NCBI GenBank assembly: GCA_932294295.1
Contig: OW028582.1
Span: 35,505,204 to 35,569,203 of the forward strand
Source of the DNA: Alitta virens
Lineage: Eukaryota > Annelida > Polychaeta > Phyllodocida > Nereididae
Reading direction: 5' to 3'
DNA length: 64,000 bases
In this document: one piece after another, positions 53,412 to 64,000 of the stretch
How the letters are laid out: each line of letters begins with the position of its first letter
Position numbering within the stretch: the first letter of the stretch is position 1
Position numbers and translations under genes: made by a program
Notes under the pieces: generated by a model
What the model was told of the DNA's origin: nothing
Seen by the model: only the letters and a program-made list of their open reading frames with translations
Database searches by the model: none

Positions 53412-53555
53412 AATAAGACCCAATGGTTATGTGGTATTTTTTTATATTCCCCACGAGTGGACAGATTGGCCAGGATTCACGAGTGAATTCTGAAGCCAAT
53501 CTGTCCACAAGTGAGGGAATATAAAAATATACCACATATCCACTTGGGTCTTATT
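53412..53555. repeat. Long imperfect palindrome (hairpin of about 65-base arms)
   Basis: AATAAGACCCAA, TATGTGGTAT, TTTATATTCCC and GTGGACAGATTGGC on the left are mirrored in order on the right, around a GATTCACGAGTGAATTC centre. Related GTGGTATAC motifs cluster at 54125-54230. Confidence 0.8.
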
Positions 53556-55329
53556 TATACCCCACAATTTTCACTTTTAGTTGAGCTGTCTGGCTATGCA
53601 TTCATGTAGTATAGAAAAAATTCATGAATATTAATTTTTGCCATTGACCAATCAGAGCATTGCATAACTGTCAACAACGTCATCACCTCAAAACTTTCTG
53701 GGACATTTTCACATTAATAAAAAAAATTACGAAATGATATTTACACACCAGTTGTTAAATATTTCTTGTCAGAATTGTTTTTTATACTAGATTTGGATAG
53801 AAAATGTTTTATTGTTCAGTATTATTAGATTTATTACTGAAGCGATGACGCTCCTGTCACGTTGCCCATAGCAACACAGCCACACAATAGCTTGTATCTG
53901 TGGACTGAACAGATCATTGACTTTCTGTTACGTTTTTTGCTCCTGGAATCGTTAATTCTTGTCCGATTTCAAAAATTTAAACTTTTTTAGGGAGCTGACA
54001 ATTTTATCTTTTGAATGGTGGTAAAATTGTGACTCCGAATATTGTTTTAAAGCGGCGGCGCTAGTTTAAACGGCGTAGCGCTTAGCTGCAAAAAGTGATT
54101 TTTTGTCATTTGCCTGCCATACATAGAAGTATGTGGTATACATTTCCCATCCTTGTAAGGTAAGCCATGTAGTATACACATGTATACCACATAGGCTATA
54201 CCACATGGCTTTTCTATGTGGTATACAACTGATTGTGGGGTATTGTAAACAATTCAATGTCTGTTATGACAAAAACTCCTCTGGTGATAAATAATAAATT
54301 TGTTATGATGTGGACTCCAAGTCTCATCTCATCACCACATCTGCCCCTATGTCATTCAAATATTACATAGAAAGTTTATTTTAACTGTTTAGTCTTATCT
54401 ACCCAAGAGAAAGTAGTGGGTCAATTTGGAGATACATGGAGCTCGATGGAGTTGCAATATTTATCCAGTGAGGACTTAAAACTTCTTATAATAATTAGTT
54501 GCAATGTCTGTCAAATATTTTCATGAATGATTATAGTAAGGACCAGAAAAGATGGATCACCCGCTTATGTGCCCTATCTGGTTGCTGGGAAATTTGATCT
54601 TACATTTTTCCACAAGTGGTATGCAATAATGATGAATAACAATGAATAGAATATATACAAAGTATGTCACTAACGATTTCTTTGTAGACATTGCAACACA
54701 AATCATAATTATGTAGTTACAATGTATTGCTATTTACATCAATGTAGCAGTCAGCCTGTTGTCAACTTATGCTGGGGATAGCTGTCGGTTTTGCCAAGCC
54801 TATCTTTAAATACACCCAGAAAAATAGGGAGCTATGTTATTGGGAGAAGATAGCTCTGTGCCTATACCAGTATATATTGTATGTTGGCGTGTGTAAAATA
54901 TGTCTACCGTAGTTGTACGATTACAATCTGGGTCTTAATTAGACACCAATTTTGGATATAATATGCAGACAGTGTCAATTTATTAAACACTGTATAATGG
55001 ATTTATAAATTTTGATGTTAAACGTTTAAGAGATGCAATGTTATTTGAAGAAAAAGGCAAAATTAAATGTTAAATGCTTCTGATTGCAATTGAATGAATT
55101 TGGTATTACTTCTTGTCTTTGGGTTATTCAGGTGTGAGAAACAATAAATCACCCATAGTTGACTGATGGCTGAACTTTAATCTTTCTATTGTAACTCATA
55201 TGCCACAAACATATTTATAATAGTTATAGTATTTATAATAGTACAGTCCGTAATAGTATTTATGCCTGTACAATTTTTATAGGCATGAACGTATGATAAA
55301 TATGTACCATATGTGGGTTTTAATCATGT

Positions 55330-55965
55330 TAAAAATACTACTGAAATGTGAATTACCAGGTTTTTAATAGTAAAGTACTATGGAAATGTGAAAATACCAG
55401 GTTTTTATAGTAAAAAAAATACTATGGAAATTGGAAAATACCAGCTTTTTAATAGTAAAAAATACTATGGAAATTGGAAAATACAAGTTTTTTTAGTAGT
55501 TAAAAATACCATGGAGCCACCAGAACTGGTGGCTCCATTTTCTGGTGGCTCCATGAAAATACTATGGAATTGGAAAATTCCTAGATTTTTTATAGTAAAA
55601 AATAAATAAAAATACTATGGAAATTGGAAAATACAAGTTTATTTAGTAGTTAAAAATGCCATGGAGCCACCATAACTGGTGGCTCCATTTTCTGGTGGCT
55701 CCATGAAAATACTATGGAATTGGAAAATTCCTAGATTTTTTATAGTAAAAAAGTAAAAAAAAAAAAAAAAATCTGGAAATTGTAAAATACCAGCTTTTTA
55801 ATTGGGGGGGGGGGGGGGGGGAAAAATAAATAAAATACTATGGAAATGAGAAAATACCAGCTTTTTAATATAGTAAAAACAAAAATTCTATGGAAATTGG
55901 AAAGTACCAGCTTTTTAATAGTAAAAAATGCTATGGACATTGGGAAATACCAGCTTTTTAATAGT
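55330..55965. repeat. Minisatellite of about 42-bp units with nested hairpin-bearing duplication
   Basis: Units contain AATACTATGGAAATTGGAAA and ACCAGCTTTTTAATAGTAAA. A higher-order copy of about 150 bases (55474-55624 and 55625-55760) carries a hairpin GGAGCCACCAG-AA-CTGGTGGCTCC at 55513-55536; the second copy has a small change in the loop. A G run at 55804-55820 interrupts the array. Confidence 0.85.
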
Positions 55966-57506
55966 GAATTTTTGCTGTGGGTCTGTTTAAAGCGGTTTCA
56001 TTATAACTATAACAGTGTTTTTGATCATATTCATACAAAAATATATATATCAATAATTGATCTCAATTTTTGTAGTATGAGTCATGTAATTTGACGTGTT
56101 GCCTTACATTAAATAGGCATCTGATTATAATCATAACTTGAAAGGTTTTGACAGCAGTTTCATTACACAGGTGTGTTATTATGTAATACTAGACATATTT
56201 TGTACATAACTCGTATTTACAAATGTTGAATTTAGTCAATAATCAATAATATTTGCCAATAATACCAAAGCGATGTACTCTTGCAACATTAATGTATAAT
56301 ATGTCTTTCTGTAACTTGATAGTTAGGGAAGTAAAAAATATAATTTTGTGTGTCATGCAAATTCTCAAAAGTAAATATTTTACACACAAGTGTCCCACAT
56401 ATTTGCAGGCCTGTGGCATCTATCGTACATATTTGTTGTTAATTGGCCTAATTTTAGAATTTAAGTTTATGAATTATAGGCCTTGATAAAATTAAGTTCA
56501 TGATAAAATTAAATGAACTTTTAACGGTTGTGTTGTTTCTGAGTCAGTCAGTTCTATTTTTAGCACTTATTATGAATATGACTGTGAATCACCTGAACTG
56601 TAAAATATACAGCCATTTTAGTCATGCACTCATTTGACGTTTTCGTGATCATGTCTAACTTGCTATTTGCACTCAACTGTGATGTTTTTAAATTAGATGG
56701 TCAAATATGTTCCAATACAGTAAAACCGCACAATTAAAACCACTCATGGGGAAAATTATGATAAGTGTTTTTTTTACCATATCAATGTCTGCAATGTGAT
56801 ATTCCATTCTCAAACTTTTCTTTGGCATTCCGTTTTTCTGACTATGTGAAATGATCTTAAAATAGAGGTTACAAGTCTTAATTTTGAAGTTTCACTGGAT
56901 TGTCATAGCAACCAGTTTGTGTTTACTCAAACATGGCATGAAAAATATTTTAATTATGATATTTCTCACTGTGTAGGTGGTATGTATGGTGTCGACACCT
57001 GGTGTTTATTGCAATGAACTGAATAGAGTTCCATTCAGAGTTATTCAGAGCCAGGTCAACTAAACAAAGTTTGGATTTATATAATTATTAGCCATGTAGT
57101 GGCACATTAAAATTAATCTGAGGCGTCATGTATCAACCCTGTAGTATTAAATATTTTTAAGAATTTAACAATGTAAATATAGAGTAGTTTTACAGTGTCG
57201 CTCAAAAGTGCATCCTGACCTCAGTGTCACCTCAAATACATGAATTTTAAAGAATGAAGAATGGCAAACTGCTTGCAATGGAAAATAGAAATTCAAAGAA
57301 ACTAGTTACTTTGTTGGAATAATGATTTGTAAAAATATTTCCCAGATACACTGTTGAATATTAAATGGTGTAAAATATTATCTGAACAATGCTGAAGTTG
57401 TTGAATGAACGTCTGTGTGACTAGTTACCTGGCCAAGGCTGTCGAGACCCATTCCTTAACTTTGCTTTAATTTAATTTCAGAGCTTAAGCTGGAGTTGTT
57501 TTCACC

Positions 57507-60500
57507 ATGACTGACCACAACATGCCGACTACCTACGACACACAGGCGACCGCTAGTTCTTCTAGAACTATTGGCTTCCATCCGGAATATCTCCGAACTA
57601 TTCCAGGAATCCTCAAAATATGTGAAATTGTAAGTTCTAACATTCCAAATAATAAAATGGTTTATCATGTTGATATATAAACTGTTAAAGATATTTGGAT
57701 ATTACACAATATCTATAAACAATTAGTTTCTTTATTTAAAAAATTTTTTTTTAATCTAATTATGCAAATTTTCTGGTACTCTTTATAATATTACAAATGA
57801 TACCAATAATTTGCTTTTCAACTCATTGAATTGCTTTGTTTAATTAATAATTATCATATTTGTAAAACTGTGTACACAATCTTTTGATATTCAATGTCCA
57901 CATTTTCATGTCTACTAATTTGACTTTTCTCCCAAAGCTGTATGAATGGGATATCCTACGCATAGGTTTGGATTTCATTTGAAAAAGTTGATAGATGGGG
58001 TTAAAAAGTTGTGGAGGGCCGTTAAGATATTGTCCTGTAATTGAAGAATTTCACCGTACATGTATTTTCTAAGGCAGTAAGAAAGTTTGAAGTTAGCATT
58101 AAGCAAGTTAGTTAGAAAATATGTTATCCATTACCATGCAGGATACCTACTCAGGTAACAACATGTGTAGTTTAATTTATTAAAGAACAGTATGGTTTGT
58201 TGACGCCATGTGGTGTTACAAAATGGTAGATGCATTAAGTGTAATTCTTCAGCAAGTGAATTAAAGTGATACATAAAATACTGTTGTAATTTCCTTTTAT
58301 ACTATAGCTGATATAATTTCACGATTGTTTCCTAAATTAATGAACGGCCTGTTTTTTTTTCCTTCTTCATTAATTAAAATTTGAGTTACTCACAGGTGCT
58401 GTCGATTATCACATTTATTTGCGCCATCAGCAGACCATTTTACTCAGCTTACGGGATGGGATGGGTCCAGTTCGTCGCCATCTCGGCCTTCATCACCGTC
58501 ATCATCCTCTTGATCTTCTACCTCCTTGGATTGCGGTCACGCCTGCCTGATATTTCTAGTTTAATTGTGAGAAATTCTCCTGATAAACAGCCAAGAATAT
58601 TTTGTTGTGATGATGATCGCATTCATGCAATCAGGTTTACCAAAGCTCATTACTGAAAGATGCATCCTTTAATCTTTATGTAAGATATAAGATAGATTAC
58701 TGAAAAATAAAATTTATTAAGTTACTGATTTATTTTACAAAAAGTATCGTATTTCGAGATTGCGATTACAGGCAATATGATGCTCTTTAACCAATATTTT
58801 GGTTAAAGATTTTATTTTGAATAAATAGATGTGGCACTGAACAATATTTAGCATCTGTGTGTAGCAGTTATGGTGCCAAACACTAGGGGGCAATGCTAAC
58901 CATTACCTACTGATGAAAATTACAGGGTAGAGTCTTGAAGTATATGATCTTTGGTAGGACTTCCCGCGTACAATTCTGCCACACTTACTTTCTTCTAGAT
59001 TTTACTGGGCACTCGCACTAAGTTTCTTCTAGATTCACTCTGAAATCAAGGGTTCTAGTTCCTGGTTCTAACTCCTTCAAACTTGCACATTTTTCTGTTG
59101 ATAAGCAAATCCTTTTTAACATATTTGTCCATTTATAATCGCTTACATGAAGCAAAGGCCAATATGGATAAATTCAATATTTCTCAATTTTAAGGACTTT
59201 TCCCTTAATAACTTATTATATATTAAAAAATTTTATGAAACTGATAGAAATTGGTATCTCTGGTAATTTGATGAACTGCATCATAGTGTACACCCCTTAT
59301 GCATTGTCGAATGTACCTTGTGAGCCATGACTCTGTTCACTACATTTCTCCAATTTAATTTAGCCTTTGACTTTGATTGTGTCTCTGCGTAGAAGGCGTT
59401 TATAAGGACAAATATGGTGCATCAAAACAGGTGGCGGGATGTTAACTCTTCTGAGCCAGAAGAATTTCTTTTTTTTGGTATCATTCCTGAAAAGCTGTTA
59501 ATCTTTACTTTGAGGCACGCTTAAATTCACACAGTCTCTGTCTGTTGTACATGTATTGTTGCTCTGATAACTTATTGCCAATTTGCCACTGACATAAAGT
59601 AACTAATATGAACTCTAAAGATAGATATAACAAAGAAATCCATAAGAAAACTAATATTTTGATATACTTTAGCCAGAAAGTCAGCGGCCCCAAGTTGTTT
59701 CTTTAGGAATAATATTGCCATATTTAATGATAGTAAGTTGCTCTTTTGTTGAACTAAGTGACATGTGAAGGAGTGACTATTTTTTTAAATGAGTACTTGT
59801 ACTTTCGTGCTGAATGTATTTTGACGAGGCAAGGTCAGAGAACTATGTCACTTATATTGAATCTTGAGTCTTAATTGTAATCAATGCAAACAAAACAAAA
59901 TGATATGCAATTTCACTGCATGATCAGATGAATTCTTTTCGGGGAAGTCGGAATGCTCTTAGGAGCTACATCTTCAGTTCATCTGCGGCAAACAATGCCA
60001 AACATATGACTGCAGGACACTGGCACTACAAGAACCTTCAGCATGGAAGTGTGTTTAAATTGAGGAGACGCAATCCTCTGAAGAACTTCCCACCTGTGCT
60101 TCTATTAAGAAAAGCTATCGTTTGGTCAGATCAATATCAGTACAAATATTCTGTTGGTTGATGTAAATTGGGGATATAGTGCAAATACAGATCTCACTAG
60201 CCAAACTATTGTTGCATTTTGCAGATATTCTGTGTGGGATCATTCAGCTGCACTTGGTTCTTTGAGTGGCCAAATCTCAGACAACAGTGTTTCATGCAGT
60301 TTGTTGCCGGATGCTGTTTTCTGTTCACCAACGCTTACCTATTCTTCTATATGTTCAGTTTAATCAAACGGGACCAAGCGCTTCCTGCAGTGAGTACTAG
60401 GGGGCAGCAGTGCATGAGTTCGTTCTATTGGAGCGCTTGGTTTGAGTTCGTGAATCATTTTGGACATTTGACGTTGAAATCCCCTGTGATGATTGACCAG

Positions 60501-62986
60501 CCACCCTCATAGATGATGTTGACTGTTGTTGACTGCTGCTGCTGATGGCTGTTCACTGATGCTGTTCACTGTGCATACATTACAAAAGGTTTGCTCGCTG
60601 CAGATGTAGAGGACCTGACATTGCTCCTGTTGGGTTGCTGTTGATTGTTGTTGAGTTTGGAACGGAGCACAATACAAAACATGTGTACACACACCGAAAC
60701 GATGCATTTCACACTTTGGACCCGTCTCGTTGCAGATTCTCAGCCTCATAACCTTTATCTGTGCGTGTGTTTGGTACTGGTCGGGCCAGGGATGGGTGGA
60801 GTTTGTGGCTATTTCTGCATTTGTCTCCACCCTCGTCTATTTGATCCTTCATCTACTCAATCTTATCAGCCGATTTCCTGGGCCATGGCTTCTTATCGTG
60901 AGTAAACAAGTAACAAATTTACTCGAGGAAGACAGGATATATAATCTACTAGCCGTTCCCACTAGACCTGCATGGTGCATTCCAGGCCATCCCACGTAGT
61001 CACACCGTTCAGCATGGCTTTTGTTTTTGAATTCACCCTCAGTTTGGTTTGGTTGCCATGGTTACCATGGCGGTTTGAACCTCCCTGGCCTGATTAGCTG
61101 ACAGAGTGTGGATTGAATTGTGGATTTTTATTTTATGGATTTGTTTGGATTAAGGATTTCTTGTTTATGGATTGTTGCTGAATATATGGTCCATTGTTTG
61201 TAGTAGTTGTACCCGGCATGGAGTTATAATAACTACAGTGAGAATTTGCATGTTTCGACATCTTACTGCATATATTATGTTCCTTACTACACCCTTAAGA
61301 GTAATGCATGGTTGATGTTAAGTTCTCGGTTATCATGTACTGATGTTTGATCCATTGGTGGAATATTTTGACTGTGGATACCTTCGGTCAAAAATGTTCT
61401 GATGAACAAATTGTGTTTTTAAGTCCATCTTAGTAGGGTTATTTGGTTGCATTGGTAGAGTGCTTGTGCATTTAGTACTATATTATGATTAATCTTTATA
61501 TTCCATGTTGTCTTATGCCACCAAGATGCATGGGTAAATACTTCTGCCTAGGAAAAGGTCTCATATTCGCTGAAAGAAAATGGTCACAGACCATAGATCC
61601 GCGACCATAGAGGAAACATAGCGGATGACAGCAGACGTTAAAGAATGCACTTGCTTTACTTCATGTCAATCGAGTTAGACAGACAGGACCGTTGAATGTT
61701 CCCCAGTCGTAGCGGACGCCGGCCCCCACTAATTATTAATATACTGTGTATTTCAATAATGATTAAAATCACCAACTGAGGCATGTGCATGCATGAATGA
61801 ATGAATGAATGAATGAATGAAGATTAACACTTTTCGCATGTCACTTTAGCATAGATTTTAAAAGATTCTTTCTGTTTACTAAATCCTTTAATTTGGGAGG
61901 CTTGAATTTGTTGAATTGCGATCTTGTTGCACACTGCAGTGCAATGGGCTGTTTATCAACAGAGGGAGCCATCAGCAACTGCACCCCATCCATTGTTTAA
62001 TGACCTAAGATTACAATGAGGTCATTTAGTGCAGTTAATGTTATAACATTTAGATGACGTCATTAAACAATGATTATGCAGCGTCACTGACAGCTCCCTC
62101 TATTGGTACCAGAGTTTCCCATTGCATTTTGGTTAACCTTTGCTATTACTCTTTGTGTCATAGCTACTCACTTCTGAATTTCCTCTCATTCTCTAAACTT
62201 TCCTTGTGCTTATTATATAGTTTTAAATTGTACAAATATTGTTTTCTTCATGATGTAGCTAATGTTTACAGTGTTATACAATATGACAGTGATTTATGGA
62301 ATAGTAATTTTAATATCAGTACAGTAATTTTTTAATACCTAAAGATATTAGGCCTGATGAATTATGTTATGCAAACGATTGTACGATAGCCATGGTAATG
62401 GAATGTGTTTTGAATTTCAGGAGTTCATCTATTATTGCATCTTCACAGTGTTTTTCCTGATCGCTGCAATTGTGGCCGCCGCTAAGGCGTCTTATCATGC
62501 TTCGATAGGTGCAGCTGCTGTAAGTAGACTGACTTAACCGACCTCCATTTACTGCCATTACTTTAACTACCATAACACCCTTTTCACGGAGCAGCCATTT
62601 TGGCATTTTTTCCTCATGGACCTCTCTTGCACTCAGCTGTAAGTATTGTGACGTCATCAGTAACTATAGCTATGGTGAGTGAGATCACAAAGTGCAAGAA
62701 CAATGGTCAAATCACAATATATCGCATAATTAAAACAAGGTCGATGGCCTAATGGCTGCAATGTGAAAAGGGTCTTTTGTACACACATAGAATAGGGGTT
62801 TTTTTTGTAATTTGCAATTATATGTTTTACTTTTTCCAGTTCTTTGCATTTGCTGCGACGGCGGTGTTTGCAGTTGACACTTTCTTCCAATTCCGCGCTT
62901 GGCGCACGGGTCAGACAGAGATGGCTGCCACGACAACCACTACCACGACAACGCAGAACCCCGAGGCTGGCAAAGGCGTGTATTAA
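57507..62986 (+). CDS. MARVEL-domain tetraspan protein (CMTM/plasmolipin-like) with alternative exons
   Basis: The common exons are 57507-57629, 62421-62519 and 62840-62986. One of three alternative second exons lies between them (58396-58566, 60225-60389, 60736-60897). Every junction is phase 0, giving 179, 177 or 176 residues. Exon 1 supplies a Ser/Thr-rich cytosolic head and the start of TM1 (YLRTIPGILKICEI). The alternative exon supplies the rest of TM1, the first loop and TM2 (WVQFVAISAF in 2a). Exon 3 encodes TM3 (EFIYYCIFTVFFLIAAIVAA). Exon 4 encodes TM4 (FFAFAATAVFAVDTFFQF) and a tail with a run of threonines ending AGKGVY. MARVEL tetraspans work in membrane apposition and vesicle trafficking. 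The ATG has a good context (CACCATGA) and follows a splice acceptor at 57481, so a noncoding exon lies upstream. A GT just after the stop (62990) and an acceptor near 63375 suggest a 3' UTR intron. Confidence 0.88.
58396..58566 (+). CDS. Alternative exon 2a of MARVEL gene
   Basis: 57 codons, phase 0 at both ends (acceptor CACAG, donor GTGAGA). It encodes VLSIITFICA, a loop with SRPFYSAYGMG, then WVQFVAISAFITVIILLIFY. It reads as a canonical CMTM TM1-TM2 segment. Confidence 0.85.
60225..60389 (+). CDS. Alternative exon 2b of MARVEL gene (diverged, cysteine-rich)
   Basis: 55 codons, phase 0 at both ends (acceptor TTTTGCAG, donor GTGAGT). It encodes IFCVGSFSCTWFFEW, then CFMQFVAGCCFLFTNAYLFF, with five cysteines absent from 2a. 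It aligns with 2a and 2c at FVA and the following Tyr/Leu pattern, but is much more diverged. Confidence 0.75.
60736..60897 (+). CDS. Alternative exon 2c of MARVEL gene
   Basis: 54 codons, phase 0 at both ends (acceptor GTTGCAG, donor GTGAGT). It encodes ILSLITFICACVWYWSGQG, then WVEFVAISAFVSTLVYLILH, closely resembling 2a but with a shorter extracellular loop. Confidence 0.85.
61795..61822. repeat. (GAAT)n microsatellite
   Basis: About six tandem GAAT units in the intron before exon 3 of the MARVEL gene. Confidence 0.9.
61940..62126. mobile_element. Inverted-repeat element in MARVEL intron
   Basis: TGCAATGGG at 61940-61948 is mirrored by CCCATTGCA at 62118-62126, with inner arms AGAGGGAGC and GCTCCCTCT. 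It contains TGACGTCA (62055-62062) in TGACGTCATTAAACAAT, shared with 41163-41354. Confidence 0.6.
62576..62773. mobile_element. MITE, copy 2 (inverted relative to 13688-13901)
   Basis: ACACCCTTTTCACGGAGCAG is mirrored by CTGCAATGTGAAAAGGGT. The interior TTGCACTCAGCTGTAAGTAT is the reverse complement counterpart of 13830-13850. It starts 57 bases after exon 3 of the MARVEL gene. Confidence 0.65.
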
Positions 62987-64000
62987 AGGTATGTAGTTTT
63001 GAAATTTTATAAAAACATAGTTCACCTGATTACTATATTATATAAATATGGAGTTAAAATTACATATAAGACCCATCAGAATGCAGAAGATGAATTTGCA
63101 TATCAAAGAATACTTGTTTAGATGGCTTTTGTCTGTATGTCTCACATGTGACCAGCTGCAAGAGGCAGATCTATGTAATGATGAAATGACATGTGTCCAC
63201 ACCATGTTACCCTCTACATAGCCCAATAGGTGCTAATGAGGCGTTAAACTGGAATCACAAAAACATAAGAAGCCAAAGTGTATGTCTATTGCCGTTGTGG
63301 AATTTGGAAATTGATGAAACTCTGCCGTATTTAAAATGGTCTAAAAATATTAAATCAAAGATATTTTTATTTCAGATTTGTCATGAAACACACTTGACCA
63401 TTTGCCGTACAGCATAGTTTTCATCTCAAGTCATTTGTTAGCAGCATCTATGGAAACTCAAACATTTTGTATATCGAGGCTGTGAATATATTTTGTATTT
63501 TATTGCAAGTAATTTGTGCCTAACACTACTTATTTTGTCACCGATAGGGTTAGAAAGATTTTATGAAGAGAGCCAAAATGGTATTGAAAGTTAATTTCAG
63601 TTGCGAAAGTTGTATCAGTTGAGTTTCAGTGGAATGATTTTGTGGTAAATACTTAAATAAGAATGTTACCTCGGTAATGTCGGTGAGATGTACTTTAACA
63701 CGATTACACACACTGACAGTTTTAATCATGATATCAGAATGTGTAAGATCTTGTAGAATTCATATCTTAGATTTATGTAACATCGTGTAGATTTTGTGAT
63801 TTCAGATTATGTAAGATCATGTAAATTAAGTATTTTTAAGTTGTTTGAAAAGAGATTGTAAATAGTTATCATGCTTGGTGCTATTTTATGCAGTATCTGA
63901 CAACGTGCAGCGAAATGTAGTATGACTTGTAGGAGATGAAGATTATGTGTTTTTTATTGAGATAAATATATTTCAAATCAAAAGTTAGATAAACATAAGA
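62987..64000 (+). other. Presumed 3' UTR and downstream DNA of MARVEL gene
   Basis: AT-rich DNA with no coding signal. It contains a possible 3' UTR intron (62990-63375). No canonical AATAAA was found with confidence, so the transcript may end beyond the window. Confidence 0.4.

Larger units (their letters stand above)
43870..57481. other. Long gene-poor stretch between DENND11 and the MARVEL gene
   Basis: The first few hundred bases are the DENND11 promoter region. Small open frames at 44427-44660 and 47958-48176 were not recognised. Features are a 21-base tandem repeat (48300-48355), tRNA-like SINE remnants (48880-48930, 50730-50870), a perfect 28-base palindrome (50187-50214), AATAC microsatellites (50993-51047), a tandem duplication (51551-51852), an inverted-repeat element (52150-52551), a long hairpin (53412-53555) and a minisatellite (55330-55965). 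An upstream noncoding exon of the MARVEL gene probably lies somewhere here. Confidence 0.45.

Noticed and set aside
59928..60161. Additional MARVEL alternative exon between 2a and 2b
   Set aside because: The open frame lacks hydrophobic segments and a phase-0 acceptor/donor pair, unlike 2a, 2b and 2c.
62936..62970. Threonine run in the MARVEL C-terminus as a frameshift artefact
   Set aside because: Codons for Thr vary (ACG, ACA, ACC, ACT), so it is a real coding tract rather than a sequencing repeat.

Overview
The window is animal nuclear DNA. It is AT-rich and intron-dense, with small exons and GT-AG splice sites, and it carries many short inverted-repeat transposons, tRNA-derived SINEs and G/C homopolymer runs. 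The genes recognised (CEP72, beta-tubulin, DENND11/LCHN, a MARVEL tetraspan, a small Schlafen-like protein) are common to metazoans. The repeat style suggests an aquatic invertebrate, perhaps a mollusc or other spiralian, or an invertebrate deuterostome. The sequence alone does not place it further. Exons were joined by hand from splice-site phase and family resemblance; no transcript was available.

Layout. 1-7439 (-): CEP72-like centrosomal protein, 15 exons, 3' end outside the window. 8049-12456 (+): small Schlafen-like AlbA_2 protein, head-to-head with CEP72. 13109-15814 (-): small EF-hand protein, convergent with the Schlafen-like gene, with a 5'-truncated LINE in its first intron. 15826-20989: repeat-rich intergenic DNA with a clean hAT-type MITE. 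21188-23684 (-): complete 445-residue beta-tubulin with TATA, CRE and CCAAT motifs. 23861-27772: repeats. 27818-31558 (-): a 428-residue single-pass membrane protein with a SPRY domain, whose first intron holds a 23-unit minisatellite. 31559-38573: repeats. 38574-43869 (-): complete 439-residue DENND11 homologue in 9 exons. 43870-57481: long gene-poor stretch with minisatellites and palindromes. 57507-62986 (+): MARVEL-domain tetraspan (CMTM/plasmolipin type) with three alternative versions of one exon.

The genes do not form a pathway; they are ordinary neighbours. The most interesting points are three. First, the MARVEL gene has a triplicated phase-0 exon encoding the TM1-loop-TM2 hairpin, a candidate mutually exclusive exon cassette. 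Second, the minisatellite in the SPRY gene starts 13 bases past the exon-1 donor, and nearly every unit carries a copy of that donor sequence. Third, the palindrome TGACGTCA recurs inside several inverted-repeat elements that otherwise look different.
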